A stretch of DNA of 15,981 nucleotides from CAZSTA01 sp964609495 [NCBI: uncultured bacterium] (GCA_964609495.1 CAZSTA010000073.1:1-15981), one strand, 5' to 3'; counted from the first letter of the stretch, positions 5,746 through 14,268 are shown. Numbers and translations are program-made. The notes: generated by a model from the sequence alone, not told the origin.

Positions 5746-8280
5746 TTAGGGAAAACCTTTAAGAGCACTATCTAGCTCTATGATCGCCCGAATATTCTTT
5801 CGAGCGTGATCTGCTAATCTGCTATCAGGGGAGAGGGCGATATAACGTTCCCATTGCTTTATAGCCTCTTCATATTCCTGATTACGGCTGTATACTAGCC
5901 CCAGATAATAATAGCCCTCTATATGGCTAGGACTCAACCTTAGAGCCTCTTTATAGCTCGATATAGCGGAGTCGAAATTATTCTGTTTGTAGAATACATG
6001 TCCTAGATCAATATATACATCGGCCTGAGAGGGATCTACCTGAATAGCCTTGTAGTATTCTTGCTCAGCTTCTTGGTGTCTCCCCTGCTTGTAATAAACC
6101 TCTCCCAAGTGATAACGGGCGAGGGGATAGGTAGGAACTAAATTGATGGCTTTCATATACTCCTCTATCGCCTTCTCATACAGGTTCATAAGCTGATAGG
6201 TGAAACCGAGCTCGGTATGCACCGAGGCATAACGAGGGTCTAAACGCAGAGCCTCCTCATACTCAACGATAGCTTCATCACGCTTCCCTCTATCTCGATA
6301 GATATTGGCTAAATTCTTACGAGCTAGTATGTGTTGAGGATTTATCTTGAGCACTGTCTCAAATTGTACGATCGCTTCATCATCGTTATTCTGAAGATGA
6401 TATATTTCTCCTAATATCAGACGAGCTTCAGTCATAGAAGGAGCTAAATTCAGAGCTTTTTGAGCTTCCTGAAGCGCCTCCTCGTAACGTCCTTGATCGC
6501 AATAATTATGGGCCAGAGTTATATAAACTCTCACCTCATCGGCGTTTACCGCCGGCGGTTCACCTTCTTCCTCTTCTAACTCCGCCATCTCGGCCAAGGC
6601 AGCTTCGAATTGGACTTCCTCATCGATCTCCCCTTCTTTCTGCGGAGGAAGAGCTCCCGAAGAAATTTTTTCAAAATCGAACTTATCAGGTTTAGAGGAG
6701 ATAATTATATCTAAGATATCGACCTTCAGATTTATCCCTAAGCGAAATTGAATCGTCTTATAAAAAGGACCTGTCTCCATCGCCAACTTGGTCTCTCTAA
6801 GTGATTCTTCATATCTTCCCAAGTGACTCAAAGCAAAGCCCAAATTATAATGAGCCTCGACGTAACGAGGTCTTATCTCCAAAGCTTTTATGAATTCAAT
6901 CCTAGCCTCATTATATTTACCTGTGATCATATAGGCGACTCCTAAGCTGTTGTGGGCTAAGGGAGAGCGATCGTTTATCTCGAGGGAAGCTCTGTAGGAT
7001 TCTATCGCTTTCTCAAAATCTCCTCTCTCACTATATATAACTCCGAGGTTGAGATGAGCCTCGGCACAGCGCTCATTTAAAGCGATAGCTCTCTGAAAAG
7101 CCTCTATACCTCTTCCCACCTCTCCTGACTGGCAGTAAATCACTCCTAAGTTATTATGACCGATCGCATATTCTGGAGAAGCTCTGAGAGTTATCTCATA
7201 CTCCTCCTTGGCTTCAGCTATTCTCCCCTGTCGGTGATAGATCACCCCTAGATCATTATGGGCCTCGGGAGAGTCGGAATCGATCTGAATTGCCTTGTGA
7301 TATAGTTTCTCAGCTTCGTTATCAAGTCCACGCAGTAGATAAACAGCTCCCATATCGCGATAGACTGTGCTTACCTCAGGGTCCACCTGTAAGGCTTTCT
7401 CAAATTCGCCCATCGCTTCTTCGAGTAGTCCTCGATTAGCGTAGGCTATTCCTAGATTGTAATGAGCTCGGAAGCTATCCGTCTTGGCTCGATAGGCCTC
7501 CTCTATCTCCTCTATCTGTCGGGAATATCCCCGATCTCCGATGCCCAAGTTAGCTTGAGGTTCGGCATAGGAGTGATCTAGCTCCATTGCTAAATTATAC
7601 TCCCTCATCGCCTCATCGAGCATCCCTTTCTCTCCATAGACGAAACCAAGGCGGAAGTGGGTATCAGCCCAATCGGGATCTAATTGAAGGGCGATCTTAA
7701 ACTCCGCGATCGCCTTATCATACATACCTTGACTGTAATATATCTCTCCTAGTTGATTGTGGATGGTTGGGGAGTCAGAGCCTAATTCGAGGGCTTTCCT
7801 GTATTCCTCGATAGCCTCCTCATATCTCCCCAAGCTCTTGAAGACTGTTCCCAGATCATGATGAGCAGAAGCATAACTTGGCAGAAGCTCGATGGTCTTT
7901 TGAAACTCCCGGACCGCTTCTCGAAGTCTTCCCGCTTCCTTATAAGTTCGTCCTAGTTGATAGTAGGCCTCATAATCACCGGGATTCTTAGCCACCACCA
8001 TTCGGTATTCTCCGATAGCTTGATCATATCTACCGGTTTCCCTATAGACCGTGGTCAGGTTATCCTTAGCCAGGGTATAATCAGGATCTATATCCAACGC
8101 CTTTTTGAAAGCCTCTATCGCCTCGTCATACATTCCCCGGTTGTAATATACCACCCCTAAATTATTATGAGAACCAGCATCCCTGGGGTCTATCCTCTCC
8201 GCGAAGCTACGCAGGATCTCCCTTTCATCCTCGTTAATACTGATTTCTTCATCTGTTTTATCTCTTCCGCTAGTCGCCAT
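5746..8280 (-). CDS. Large TPR-repeat scaffold protein
   Basis: The 844-residue protein is almost entirely 34-residue TPRs with the usual pattern (AHNNLGVIYxxxGxxxEAIxxFxxALxLDP). I count 14 repeats over about residues 31-505, an acidic linker at about 515-585 (AELEEEEGEPP), and seven more repeats to about 815, followed by a short helical tail. Repeat 7 (near residue 240, DHSYAEPQANLGIGDRGYSR) is degenerate and about three residues short. There is no signal peptide, membrane segment or enzyme motif, so it should be a cytoplasmic scaffold. TPR proteins act with MglA and RomR-type polarity factors in other bacteria, which fits mglA downstream, but which partner it binds cannot be read from the sequence. 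The ATG at 8280 has no strong Shine-Dalgarno (AGGGAAG lies 13 bases upstream). It opens the second block after a 173-bp gap. Confidence 0.9.
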   Translation of the reverse strand: MATSGRDKTDEEISINEDEREILRSFAERIDPRDAGSHNNLGVVYYNRGMYDEAIEAFKKALDIDPDYTLAKDNLTTVYRETGRYDQAIGEYRMVVAKNPGDYEAYYQLGRTYKEAGRLREAVREFQKTIELLPSYASAHHDLGTVFKSLGRYEEAIEEYRKALELGSDSPTIHNQLGEIYYSQGMYDKAIAEFKIALQLDPDWADTHFRLGFVYGEKGMLDEAMREYNLAMELDHSYAEPQANLGIGDRGYSRQIEEIEEAYRAKTDSFRAHYNLGIAYANRGLLEEAMGEFEKALQVDPEVSTVYRDMGAVYLLRGLDNEAEKLYHKAIQIDSDSPEAHNDLGVIYHRQGRIAEAKEEYEITLRASPEYAIGHNNLGVIYCQSGEVGRGIEAFQRAIALNERCAEAHLNLGVIYSERGDFEKAIESYRASLEINDRSPLAHNSLGVAYMITGKYNEARIEFIKALEIRPRYVEAHYNLGFALSHLGRYEESLRETKLAMETGPFYKTIQFRLGINLKVDILDIIISSKPDKFDFEKISSGALPPQKEGEIDEEVQFEAALAEMAELEEEEGEPPAVNADEVRVYITLAHNYCDQGRYEEALQEAQKALNLAPSMTEARLILGEIYHLQNNDDEAIVQFETVLKINPQHILARKNLANIYRDRGKRDEAIVEYEEALRLDPRYASVHTELGFTYQLMNLYEKAIEEYMKAINLVPTYPLARYHLGEVYYKQGRHQEAEQEYYKAIQVDPSQADVYIDLGHVFYKQNNFDSAISSYKEALRLSPSHIEGYYYLGLVYSRNQEYEEAIKQWERYIALSPDSRLADHARKNIRAIIELDSALKGFP

Positions 8281-8302
8281 CTTTTATCAACTTCCCTATC
8301 TA

Positions 8303-8440
8303 CTATAGTTTCGCATTTTTTGAAGACGCTAAACTGAAAACTCGGTATCTAAGCGGATTTTTGAATATGGGGTATATGTGATACAAACCTTACAAAAACC
8401 CGCATTAATAGTAGATGTTTAAAAATCTGCGAAAGTATAG
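8303..8440. repeat. Nested inverted repeat in the spacer before the TPR gene
   Basis: The outer arms CTATAGTTTCGCATTTTTT (8303-8321) and AAAAATCTGCGAAAGTATAG (8421-8440) are complementary with few differences. The inner arms AAGCGGATTTTTG (8351-8363) and CAAAAACCCGCATT (8393-8406) pair inside them. The 138-bp unit fills most of the 173-bp gap (8281-8453). It could be a degenerate mobile element or a regulatory RNA structure upstream of the TPR gene. It does not resemble an intrinsic terminator. Confidence 0.6.
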
Positions 8441-8452
8441 CTATCTAATAAT

Positions 8453-8482
8453 ATTATAAATTATAGTAAGTAGATCGAACAA
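8453..8482 (-). promoter_or_regulatory. Possible promoter for the TPR-mglA block
   Basis: On the minus strand TTGTTC (8482-8477) is followed after 18 bases by a perfect TATAAT (8458-8453). The -35 matches only three of six consensus bases. It overlaps the end of the small ORF. The site would place the nested inverted repeat in the 5' leader of the large TPR gene. The AT-richness of the spacer makes a chance match possible. Confidence 0.25.
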
Positions 8483-8633
8483 TTCCTCTAATAGATATTA
8501 TACCACTTTCATCGCTCTTTTTCAACTCAGAGTTTTTATAATTTGGGAATCCTAGGGGTATCTTAGATCTTCTCATCAATTCTTGAAGTTTATCGGCTAC
8601 CTCCTCAGCTAGATCTTGAGCAGAGGCACTCAT
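8454..8633 (-). CDS. Small hypothetical protein after cheB, 59 aa
   Basis: An ATG two bases after the cheB stop opens a 59-codon frame ending in TAA. It starts MSASAQDLAEEVADKLQEL, continues MRRSKIPLGFPNYKN and ends GIISIRGIVRSTYYNL. The first part is a likely amphipathic helix; I recognise no family. The tight junction with cheB suggests translational coupling, since no Shine-Dalgarno sequence stands out. It could be a small chemotaxis accessory protein, a remnant of a longer gene, or a chance frame. The helix and the tight spacing slightly favour a real gene. Confidence 0.45.
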   Translation of the reverse strand: MSASAQDLAEEVADKLQELMRRSKIPLGFPNYKNSELKKSDESGIISIRGIVRSTYYNL

Positions 8634-8635
8634 CT

Positions 8636-9745
8636 TTATAAAGCCCGAAGTATCTCTGTGGCTATCTTATCTAAGGGAACTACTTTATCTATCTGGCCTG
8701 AGGCGATCGCTGATTTGGGCATTCCGAATACCACACAGGAGTCACGATCTTGAGCTATTGTTCTACCTCCTCTTCTCTTTATCTCTCTTATCCCTTCGGT
8801 CCCATCCCTCCCCATTCCGGTGAGAATTACTCCCGCGCTATTACTTCCATAGACTTCAGCTACCGAGGCCATAGTTATATCCACGGCTGGTCTTACTCCT
8901 AAATGTAAGGGTCCTTGATTTAGGGTAGCGTTGATCTCATAATTTTCTTGCTCATTTATCCTTCCTGTAACTTCTAAGTGGTAGTTCCCAGGGGCTACCA
9001 AAACTCTCCCAGGGAGAACTGTATCTCCCTCCGTCGCCTCCTTGACCTCGAGCTGAGATCTTTCGTTCAAACGTTCCGCTAGCGATCTGGTAAAACCAGG
9101 GGGCATATGCTGAACTACGATAATCCCGGTCTCGATATCAGCAGGAAGCTTAGCTAATATTTGGATAAGGGCGCGTGGTCCTCCAGTCGAGGCTCCGATA
9201 ACTACGGCCTTATTTTTTGTTGTTCTTTCTCTCTCGATTGATACTGGTTTGGTGAGAACTTCTTCCTCTTTATGATCTAACTTCCTCACCTCAATATTGG
9301 CTGCTGTTCTCACCTTGGAGATGAGATTATCCATCACTCGAGAAATATCCAGGGATATCTCTCCCGAGGGCTTAGGCACGAAATCGACTGCCCCTAATTC
9401 CAGCGATTTTATTGTGGCTTGAGCATCGATTCTGGTATGGGCGCTTAACATAATAACTGGAGTAGGGAACTCCTTCATAATGTGCTTAAGAGTGCTTATC
9501 CCGTCCAGGCGAGGCATCTCTATATCTAAAGTGATGACATCGGGTCTTAATTGTAGTATCTTTTCCAGGGCATCCTCTCCATTTCTAGCTGTGGCGATAA
9601 CCTCGATATCTGGATAGGAGTTAAGCATATCTGATACAACCGTCCTTATGAAAGCCGAGTCATCTACAACTAGAACCCTTATCTTGTTTCTCACAGGAGG
9701 GTAGCTCTCCTCTCCACTCCTCTGCATTCTATTCACAGTTCCCAC
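8636..9745 (-). CDS. cheB: Chemotaxis protein-glutamate methylesterase CheB
   Basis: This 369-residue response regulator removes methyl groups from (and deamidates) chemoreceptor glutamates. The receiver domain (about 20-140) has the acidic pair Asp28/Asp29, the phosphorylation site Asp74 in VITLDIEMP, and Lys125 in PKPSG. The methylesterase domain (about 178-369) carries the catalytic serine in GASTGG (Ser186), His213 in VVQHMPPGFT and Asp314 in GMGRDG, so it looks fully active. The GTG start at 9745 overlaps the end of cheD by 13 bases. An ATG seven codons in (9727), just after the cheD TGA, is an equally possible start, and neither has a strong ribosome binding site. It is the last canonical che gene of the run; CheA should phosphorylate it. 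Confidence 0.97.
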   Translation of the reverse strand: MGTVNRMQRSGEESYPPVRNKIRVLVVDDSAFIRTVVSDMLNSYPDIEVIATARNGEDALEKILQLRPDVITLDIEMPRLDGISTLKHIMKEFPTPVIMLSAHTRIDAQATIKSLELGAVDFVPKPSGEISLDISRVMDNLISKVRTAANIEVRKLDHKEEEVLTKPVSIERERTTKNKAVVIGASTGGPRALIQILAKLPADIETGIIVVQHMPPGFTRSLAERLNERSQLEVKEATEGDTVLPGRVLVAPGNYHLEVTGRINEQENYEINATLNQGPLHLGVRPAVDITMASVAEVYGSNSAGVILTGMGRDGTEGIREIKRRGGRTIAQDRDSCVVFGMPKSAIASGQIDKVVPLDKIATEILRAL

Positions 9746-10218
9746 TTGCCTTTTTTAACAGATCTAACTACTACTAAACCATTCTCGGTGAAGAATTCAA
9801 GAGAGCGGCCATAGTTCCCTCCGGTATCCTCAGCAACTATGTCGATTTCTTTATTATTTAATATCTTTTTAACTGCCAGGATATTTCTCCCTCCTATACT
9901 TTTCATTCTGTTATTCATAGTTGAGGAGAACATACTCGCTCCTCCTACTAATTTAGCCTTTATTCTCCTCTGAGAGGCTCTTAGTATCATCATCTCCTCG
10001 ATCATAAGATCAATCGCTAGATCAGCGAACTTCGCTGGATATTTCCTCTTATTCGATATAGAACTATCTGGTAACATTATATGAGCTAATCCCCCCAACT
10101 TCTTGAGGGGGTCGTATAACATGACCGCTACGCAGGAGCCTAGTCCATAGGTTACTAAAATATTGGGACTTTGGGTAACCTTAATTTCTGATGATTTTAC
10201 CCTTAATATCTCTCTCAT
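9733..10218 (-). CDS. cheD: Chemoreceptor glutamine deamidase CheD
   Basis: The 161-residue protein has the CheD signature: TYGLGSCVAVMLYDP followed by GGLAHIMLP. Thr23, Cys29 and His46 correspond to the Thr/Cys/His catalytic set of Thermotoga CheD (21, 27, 44). It deamidates receptor glutamines and, in Bacillus- and Thermotoga-type systems, also binds and stimulates the CheC phosphatase. A cheC gene two positions upstream fits that pairing. The ATG at 10218 has GAGGAG 13 bases upstream, a longer spacing than usual. An 88-bp gap with a hairpin separates it from cheR. Its end overlaps the GTG start proposed for cheB. Confidence 0.95.
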   Translation of the reverse strand: MREILRVKSSEIKVTQSPNILVTYGLGSCVAVMLYDPLKKLGGLAHIMLPDSSISNKRKYPAKFADLAIDLMIEEMMILRASQRRIKAKLVGGASMFSSTMNNRMKSIGGRNILAVKKILNNKEIDIVAEDTGGNYGRSLEFFTENGLVVVRSVKKGKWEL

Positions 10219-10272
10219 CTAAAATTATTACTCCTCTTTCCGCCCCAATCTTTATAAAAAACCGGCGTGAAA

Positions 10273-10295
10273 ACCCCTACCCTTGTGGTAGGGGT
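10273..10295 (-). terminator. Hairpin between cheR and cheD, possible attenuator/terminator
   Basis: A perfect 9-bp stem, ACCCCTACC (10273-10281) and GGTAGGGGT (10287-10295), with a 5-base loop. Read on the minus strand it is followed by TTTTCACGCCGGTTTTTT, so a short U-run directly follows the stem. It could reduce read-through from cheR to cheD, or be a dispersed GC-rich repeat. The first U-run is short, so it is a weak terminator at best. Confidence 0.4.
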
Positions 10296-10306
10296 GGTTG
10301 ACTATC

Positions 10307-11140
10307 TTAGGAAAGCCTCTTCCTGAATACTCTCTCCCTATTATTTACCCTTTCAAATAGGTTGACCGCTCTCCCCACTAGGGTCTCGACCTTTCCCAAT
10401 ACCAGATATCCTCCCGCTCTTAAGCAAGATAGAAAATCCAAGAAGAGCCTCTCCTGTAATTCTCGAGAGAAGTAGATCACTACATTACGACATAGGATCA
10501 TATCGAGATTGGTGGGTCCCATCTCCGAAATCAAGTCCGATTTCCGAAAATCCACCATTTTCTTTATCTCATCTTTTAATATATATTCCCCCCTCCTGCC
10601 TGGAGAAAAGTATTTGCTAAGTAGGTTGGGAGATAAATTATCCGTGCCATAGGCTTGATATACTCCATTTCTCGCTCGCTCGATGCTGGCATCATCTATG
10701 TCTGTGCCCCAGATCTTAATATTATAACTTTCTCGTTTTTTGGCGGATAGCAACTCTTTTAGCAAAATAGCTAGAGAGTATGGCTCTTCCCCTGCCGCAC
10801 ATCCCGCGCTCCAGATTCTAATTGAAGTCATCGCTTCGAATCTCTTTTCCGCGATTAATTCGGGCAGGATATTTTCATAGAGGAAATCGAAGGTCTCTGG
10901 ATTGCGGAAGAACTCTGTTACATTGATCGTTAAGGAGTCCAAGAGTTTGTCATACTCGTCAGGATTCTTATCTAAGATATTCATATACTCTCGATAAGAG
11001 CTCACCTTATTAGCTCTCATTCGGACTGCGATCCTGCGTTTCTGACATTTATCCTTATAAAGCGAACAGTTGAAGCCTCTATCTCTTTTTATCTTCTGTT
11101 GAAGAAGCTCAAATTCCCTTTTATCATCAACTATATCCAT
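10307..11140 (-). CDS. cheR: Chemotaxis protein methyltransferase CheR
   Basis: The 277-residue SAM-dependent enzyme methylates chemoreceptor glutamates. The N-terminal helical CheR domain has RGFNCSLYKDKCQKRRIAVR and the conserved TINVTEFFRNPETF (71-84). The methyltransferase domain shows the SAM-binding IWSAGCAAGEEPYS (109-122), then DMILCRNVVIYFSRELQERL and GGYLVLGKVETL. Length is typical for a stand-alone CheR; there is no TPR extension. The ATG has GGGAG five bases upstream and lies 16 bases after the cheC stop. It is the counterpart of cheB downstream, so the cluster holds the full adaptation pair although no receptor gene is in view. Confidence 0.97.
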   Translation of the reverse strand: MDIVDDKREFELLQQKIKRDRGFNCSLYKDKCQKRRIAVRMRANKVSSYREYMNILDKNPDEYDKLLDSLTINVTEFFRNPETFDFLYENILPELIAEKRFEAMTSIRIWSAGCAAGEEPYSLAILLKELLSAKKRESYNIKIWGTDIDDASIERARNGVYQAYGTDNLSPNLLSKYFSPGRRGEYILKDEIKKMVDFRKSDLISEMGPTNLDMILCRNVVIYFSRELQERLFLDFLSCLRAGGYLVLGKVETLVGRAVNLFERVNNRERVFRKRLS

Positions 11141-11156
11141 AGTTCTCCCTAAATGT

Positions 11157-11768
11157 CTATTCTAATTGCATTGATTTAAGGATATTGTTTAAGGAATTGA
11201 GGTTAGGCATCAGGAGAAAGTATCCCCGAATATCTTTATTACGTTTCCCAGGGAAGATGAAGTGGGTCTCGATGCAAAAGACTCTATCCTCCTTCAGGTC
11301 AGAGAAGGATAGATTCAAGATAGCTCCAGGGGCATCCACGATAAGATTGGGAATGGAGGGCAAAAGAGACATCTCAAGAAAGCTACTTAAGGCACTTAAA
11401 TAAGAGCCTGAAAGGATATTAACAACCTCTTTAAGGGAGGATTGCTCCATCTCAGCTAGAATCGCTCTCTCATCTTCTCCTCCAAGAAGCATATTGACTA
11501 GGTTAATAGCACAATCTCTGGGAAATAACATCAAGATCCTTCCGGTTATATCCCCAAACACGGAGAGCATAACGCTCACGGCAAAAGAATCGGAGGAGGA
11601 TCCCATTAGGCTTTGGCTCACCTCCTCTACGGGGATAAATATCACTTGAGGTACATTGATCATCGTTCGTTCTCCAGTGAGTTCAGACAGAGCTGTAGCG
11701 GCATGGCCAGCTCCGATATTTCCCACCTCTCGGAGGGCATCTAGCTGTAATTTTTCCAACCTCCTCAT
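11157..11768 (-). CDS. cheC: CheY-P phosphatase CheC
   Basis: The 203-residue protein carries both CheC signature motifs (D/S-x3-E-x2-N-x22-P): Asp10/Glu14/Asn17/Pro40 in LDALREVGNIGAGHAATAL, and a second with Glu114/Asn117/Pro140 in SSLKEVVNILSGSYLSALS. Two intact sites argue for a real CheC phosphatase and not a single-site CheX or FliY part. CheC dephosphorylates CheY-P and is activated by CheD in Bacillus and Thermotoga; cheD lies nearby. The ATG has AAGGAGAG about six bases upstream and the gap to cheA is 22 bp. There is no CheZ candidate, so this should be the signal-termination enzyme. Confidence 0.93.
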   Translation of the reverse strand: MRRLEKLQLDALREVGNIGAGHAATALSELTGERTMINVPQVIFIPVEEVSQSLMGSSSDSFAVSVMLSVFGDITGRILMLFPRDCAINLVNMLLGGEDERAILAEMEQSSLKEVVNILSGSYLSALSSFLEMSLLPSIPNLIVDAPGAILNLSFSDLKEDRVFCIETHFIFPGKRNKDIRGYFLLMPNLNSLNNILKSMQLE

Positions 11769-11790
11769 AAGTCACTCTCCTTAAAAGTAT

Positions 11791-13785
11791 TTAGAGCAGG
11801 CTCTTTATATCTAGAATCAAGGATGGACTACCATCTCCCAGAATAGTCACTCCGGCAAAACCTTTGACCTCGGATAGGATTTTCCCCAGAGACTTTATAA
11901 CGATCTCCTGCTGGTCAACTAAAGAATCTACTATCAATCCCCCTCTCCTATTACCTATCTCCACCACTACCACGGAGAGAGGATATCGTTCCTCCTGCTG
12001 GCATCCGAAAACATCGCTTAATTTAAGGAGAGGGACAACCATCCCCCTCCACAGTATGACCTTCTGCCCCTTAACGGTTTTTATATCATCTTTATACACA
12101 TCTATGACCTCTCCGACGTGAGAGAGAGAAATAGCATATACCTCTTCTCCTATCCTGATAAGCATCGCCGGGATGATAGCTAAGGTGAGAGGTAACCTCA
12201 TTGTGAATTTGCTGCCCTTTCCCAGAGAAGAGCTTATCTCTAGGTTGCCTCCCAGATCTCTCAGCTTAGCCATAACTATATCCATCCCCACCCCCCGTCC
12301 TGAGACATCTGTTACTTCCTTCGCGGTGGAGACACCAGGTATAGTTATTAGCATCAGGATCTCCTCTTCGGTCAACTGAGAGGCTTCCTCGGGAGTAATA
12401 GCTCTTTTCTCTAAAGCTACTTTGAGTAATAGATCGGGATCCATTCCCCGTCCATCATCCTCTACGGTGATGAGTATCTCGTTTCGAGTCCGCTCTGCCC
12501 GAAGCCATATCACCCCCCTGGGATATTTCCCCTTCGCCGTTCTCTCCACTATCGGCTCGATCCCGTGATCTATAGAGTTGCGTATCAGGTGAATCAAGGG
12601 ATCTCCGATCTGCTCGAGAATAGTTCGATCTACCTCTATCTCCCTCCCCTCGATTACAAGTTCTATCTCCTTTCCCTTCTCCCTAGCAAAGTCCCTGACC
12701 ATCCTTGGAAATCTATCGAATATCTGTAAAATTGGGACCATTCTGACTCGCATAACCTCATCCTGAAGATTAGAGGTCAGTCTTGAGACATATATCAGTA
12801 ACTCGTTTAATTCCTCCAGATTATACTTGGATCCTACTTGAACTAGTCTGCTTTTATATATTACTAATTCCTCCACCAGCCTCATCAGGTCATCCAGATA
12901 CTCAATGTTGACCTGCACCCTACTACTGACTTTGAAGGTTGGTGTTAACTTCTCGACTCTCGGCTGAGGTCCTAAGACTTCTCCTCCAACAGGTGCCGAT
13001 ACCTTATTGATCATCTCCTCTGTCTTGGGAGGAGGCAACTCTTCTACTTCTAGAGGAGTGATCAAAACCTCATGGACCTCGGGAATGGGATTCAGAGATT
13101 TCTGGAGGCTCTCTTGATCCTTCTCAGTAACAAAATAGACTTCGAAGCCCAGCTCATAGCTAACATCGAAATCTTCGCTTTCGATGAAACTTCGGGCTGG
13201 ACTCGATCCTATAATCTCTCCCCACTCTTCGAGGCTTTTAAAGATCATATAAGCTCTAACGGATTTAAATGCACAGTTAACCTCTAAAGTTATCTCTATC
13301 TTAAAAGCAGTCCTTCCTTTTTCCTCTGCCTTTTCCAAAGCCTTCTGTTCAACAGGACTCAGTTTGATCTTTGCTTGAGGCCCTTCTCTTTGTCCCACTT
13401 CTTTTATTAGGCTTTGGGCCACTTTTAGCCTTCTTAATATAGAGGATATATCGGATCTCTCCTCATTCCCAGTTTCCACCTCGTCGATAAGATTCTCTAA
13501 GTTATCCAAGGCATTGAAGATGATTTCTATAAGATCGGGCTCTGGTCTTCCTTTGCCACTGCGCCAGATATCAAAAATATTCTCTATCTCATGGGCTAGT
13601 TCCATTATCTTATCATATTTCATAGTTGCCGAACTGCCCTTTATCGTGTGAATTGAGCGGAATATCTCATCTATAATATCAGGTTGGCTGGGATTACCTT
13701 CCAACCTCACTAGAAGTTGATTTAGGAGTGATAGATTTTCTCGAGTTTCGTTTAAGAATATGTCTTTATAGCGGGAGACATCCAT
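11791..13785 (-). CDS. cheA: Chemotaxis histidine kinase CheA
   Basis: A full-length CheA. P1/HPt holds the phospho-accepting His in SIHTIKGSSATMKY (His49 counted from the upstream GTG, His46 from the ATG). A poorly conserved P2-like region (about 165-250) is followed by P3 dimerisation helices (VNIEYLDDLMRLVEELV), the P4 ATPase domain with N box HLIRNSIDHGIE, G1 DDGRGMD and G2 GRGVGMDIV, and a C-terminal CheW-like P5. All catalytic motifs are present. I place the start at the ATG at 13785, because AGGTGA lies five bases upstream; a GTG three codons earlier (13794) is also possible. It autophosphorylates and passes phosphate to CheY and CheB. It is separated from cheY by a 111-120-bp gap containing palindromic copy E. 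Confidence 0.97.
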   Translation of the reverse strand: MDVSRYKDIFLNETRENLSLLNQLLVRLEGNPSQPDIIDEIFRSIHTIKGSSATMKYDKIMELAHEIENIFDIWRSGKGRPEPDLIEIIFNALDNLENLIDEVETGNEERSDISSILRRLKVAQSLIKEVGQREGPQAKIKLSPVEQKALEKAEEKGRTAFKIEITLEVNCAFKSVRAYMIFKSLEEWGEIIGSSPARSFIESEDFDVSYELGFEVYFVTEKDQESLQKSLNPIPEVHEVLITPLEVEELPPPKTEEMINKVSAPVGGEVLGPQPRVEKLTPTFKVSSRVQVNIEYLDDLMRLVEELVIYKSRLVQVGSKYNLEELNELLIYVSRLTSNLQDEVMRVRMVPILQIFDRFPRMVRDFAREKGKEIELVIEGREIEVDRTILEQIGDPLIHLIRNSIDHGIEPIVERTAKGKYPRGVIWLRAERTRNEILITVEDDGRGMDPDLLLKVALEKRAITPEEASQLTEEEILMLITIPGVSTAKEVTDVSGRGVGMDIVMAKLRDLGGNLEISSSLGKGSKFTMRLPLTLAIIPAMLIRIGEEVYAISLSHVGEVIDVYKDDIKTVKGQKVILWRGMVVPLLKLSDVFGCQQEERYPLSVVVVEIGNRRGGLIVDSLVDQQEIVIKSLGKILSEVKGFAGVTILGDGSPSLILDIKSLL

Positions 13786-13835
13786 CAACTTCACCTCGCC
13801 TTATTGGAAAATGAGAAATAGCTGATATCTCTATT

Positions 13836-13887
13836 AAAAGGAAACTTTTTAACCTTATATATGTTTGTCTGCAAAAGCTTCGTTTTT
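13836..13887 (-). repeat. Palindromic element, copy E, between cheY and cheA
   Basis: It has the same orientation as copies A and B. Left arm AAAAGGAAACTTTTT (13836-13850), then AACCTT, GTCTGCAAAAG as in copy B, and a right end AGCTTCGTTTTT very like that of copy A. The right arm no longer pairs fully. It fills about half of the 111-bp gap, the only long gap within the upstream che genes. Confidence 0.75.
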
Positions 13888-13905
13888 CCTGGGCTTTTAT
13901 GAGGT

Positions 13906-14268
13906 TCAACTCAAGATCCTTTGTAAAGCTTCTAATACTTTACTAGGCTGAAATGGCTTCACAATAAAATCCTTAGCTCCCGCCTGCAAGGCTTCTATTA
14001 CTAGAGCCTGTTGCCCCATTGCACTACACATTATTATCTTAGCTTGAGGATCATATTCAATTATTTCACTGGCAGCTTCTATGCCTCCCATATCGGGCAT
14101 AATTATATCCATAGTTACTACATCTGGCTTTAGCTCTTTGTACTTTCCTACCGCCTCGATCCCCGTCCCAGCTTCACCTACTACTTCATAACCGTCTCTT
14201 TTCAATATATCTCTTATCATAGATCTCATGAAGAGAGCGTCATCAACTATCAATACTCTCCGACCCAT
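13906..14268 (-). CDS. cheY: Single-domain response regulator CheY
   Basis: This 120-residue receiver domain has nothing attached. The acidic pocket is Asp9/Asp10, the phosphorylation site Asp54 in TMDIIMP, with Ser82 and Lys104 (KPF) as the conserved switch and lysine residues. The pattern (LIVDDALFMRSMIRDIL, IIMCSAMGQQALVIEALQAGAKDF) is that of the Bacillus/Thermotoga CheY branch. CheA should phosphorylate it and CheC dephosphorylate it. Its output target is not in the window: no flagellar genes are present, so a motor or the MglA system are both open. The ATG lies six bases after the stop of the upstream cheW, with GAGGAGG 11 bases before it. Confidence 0.95.
   Translation of the reverse strand: MGRRVLIVDDALFMRSMIRDILKRDGYEVVGEAGTGIEAVGKYKELKPDVVTMDIIMPDMGGIEAASEIIEYDPQAKIIMCSAMGQQALVIEALQAGAKDFIVKPFQPSKVLEALQRILS

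Noticed and set aside
8303-8440. Nested inverted repeat as an intrinsic terminator of the che genes
   Set aside because: The outer arms enclose about 100 bases and the inner loop is about 29 bases, and there is no compact GC-rich stem with a U-run.
1007-13887. Reading the five palindromic copies as a CRISPR array
   Set aside because: The copies are kilobases apart, in both orientations, partly inside genes, and have no regular spacers.
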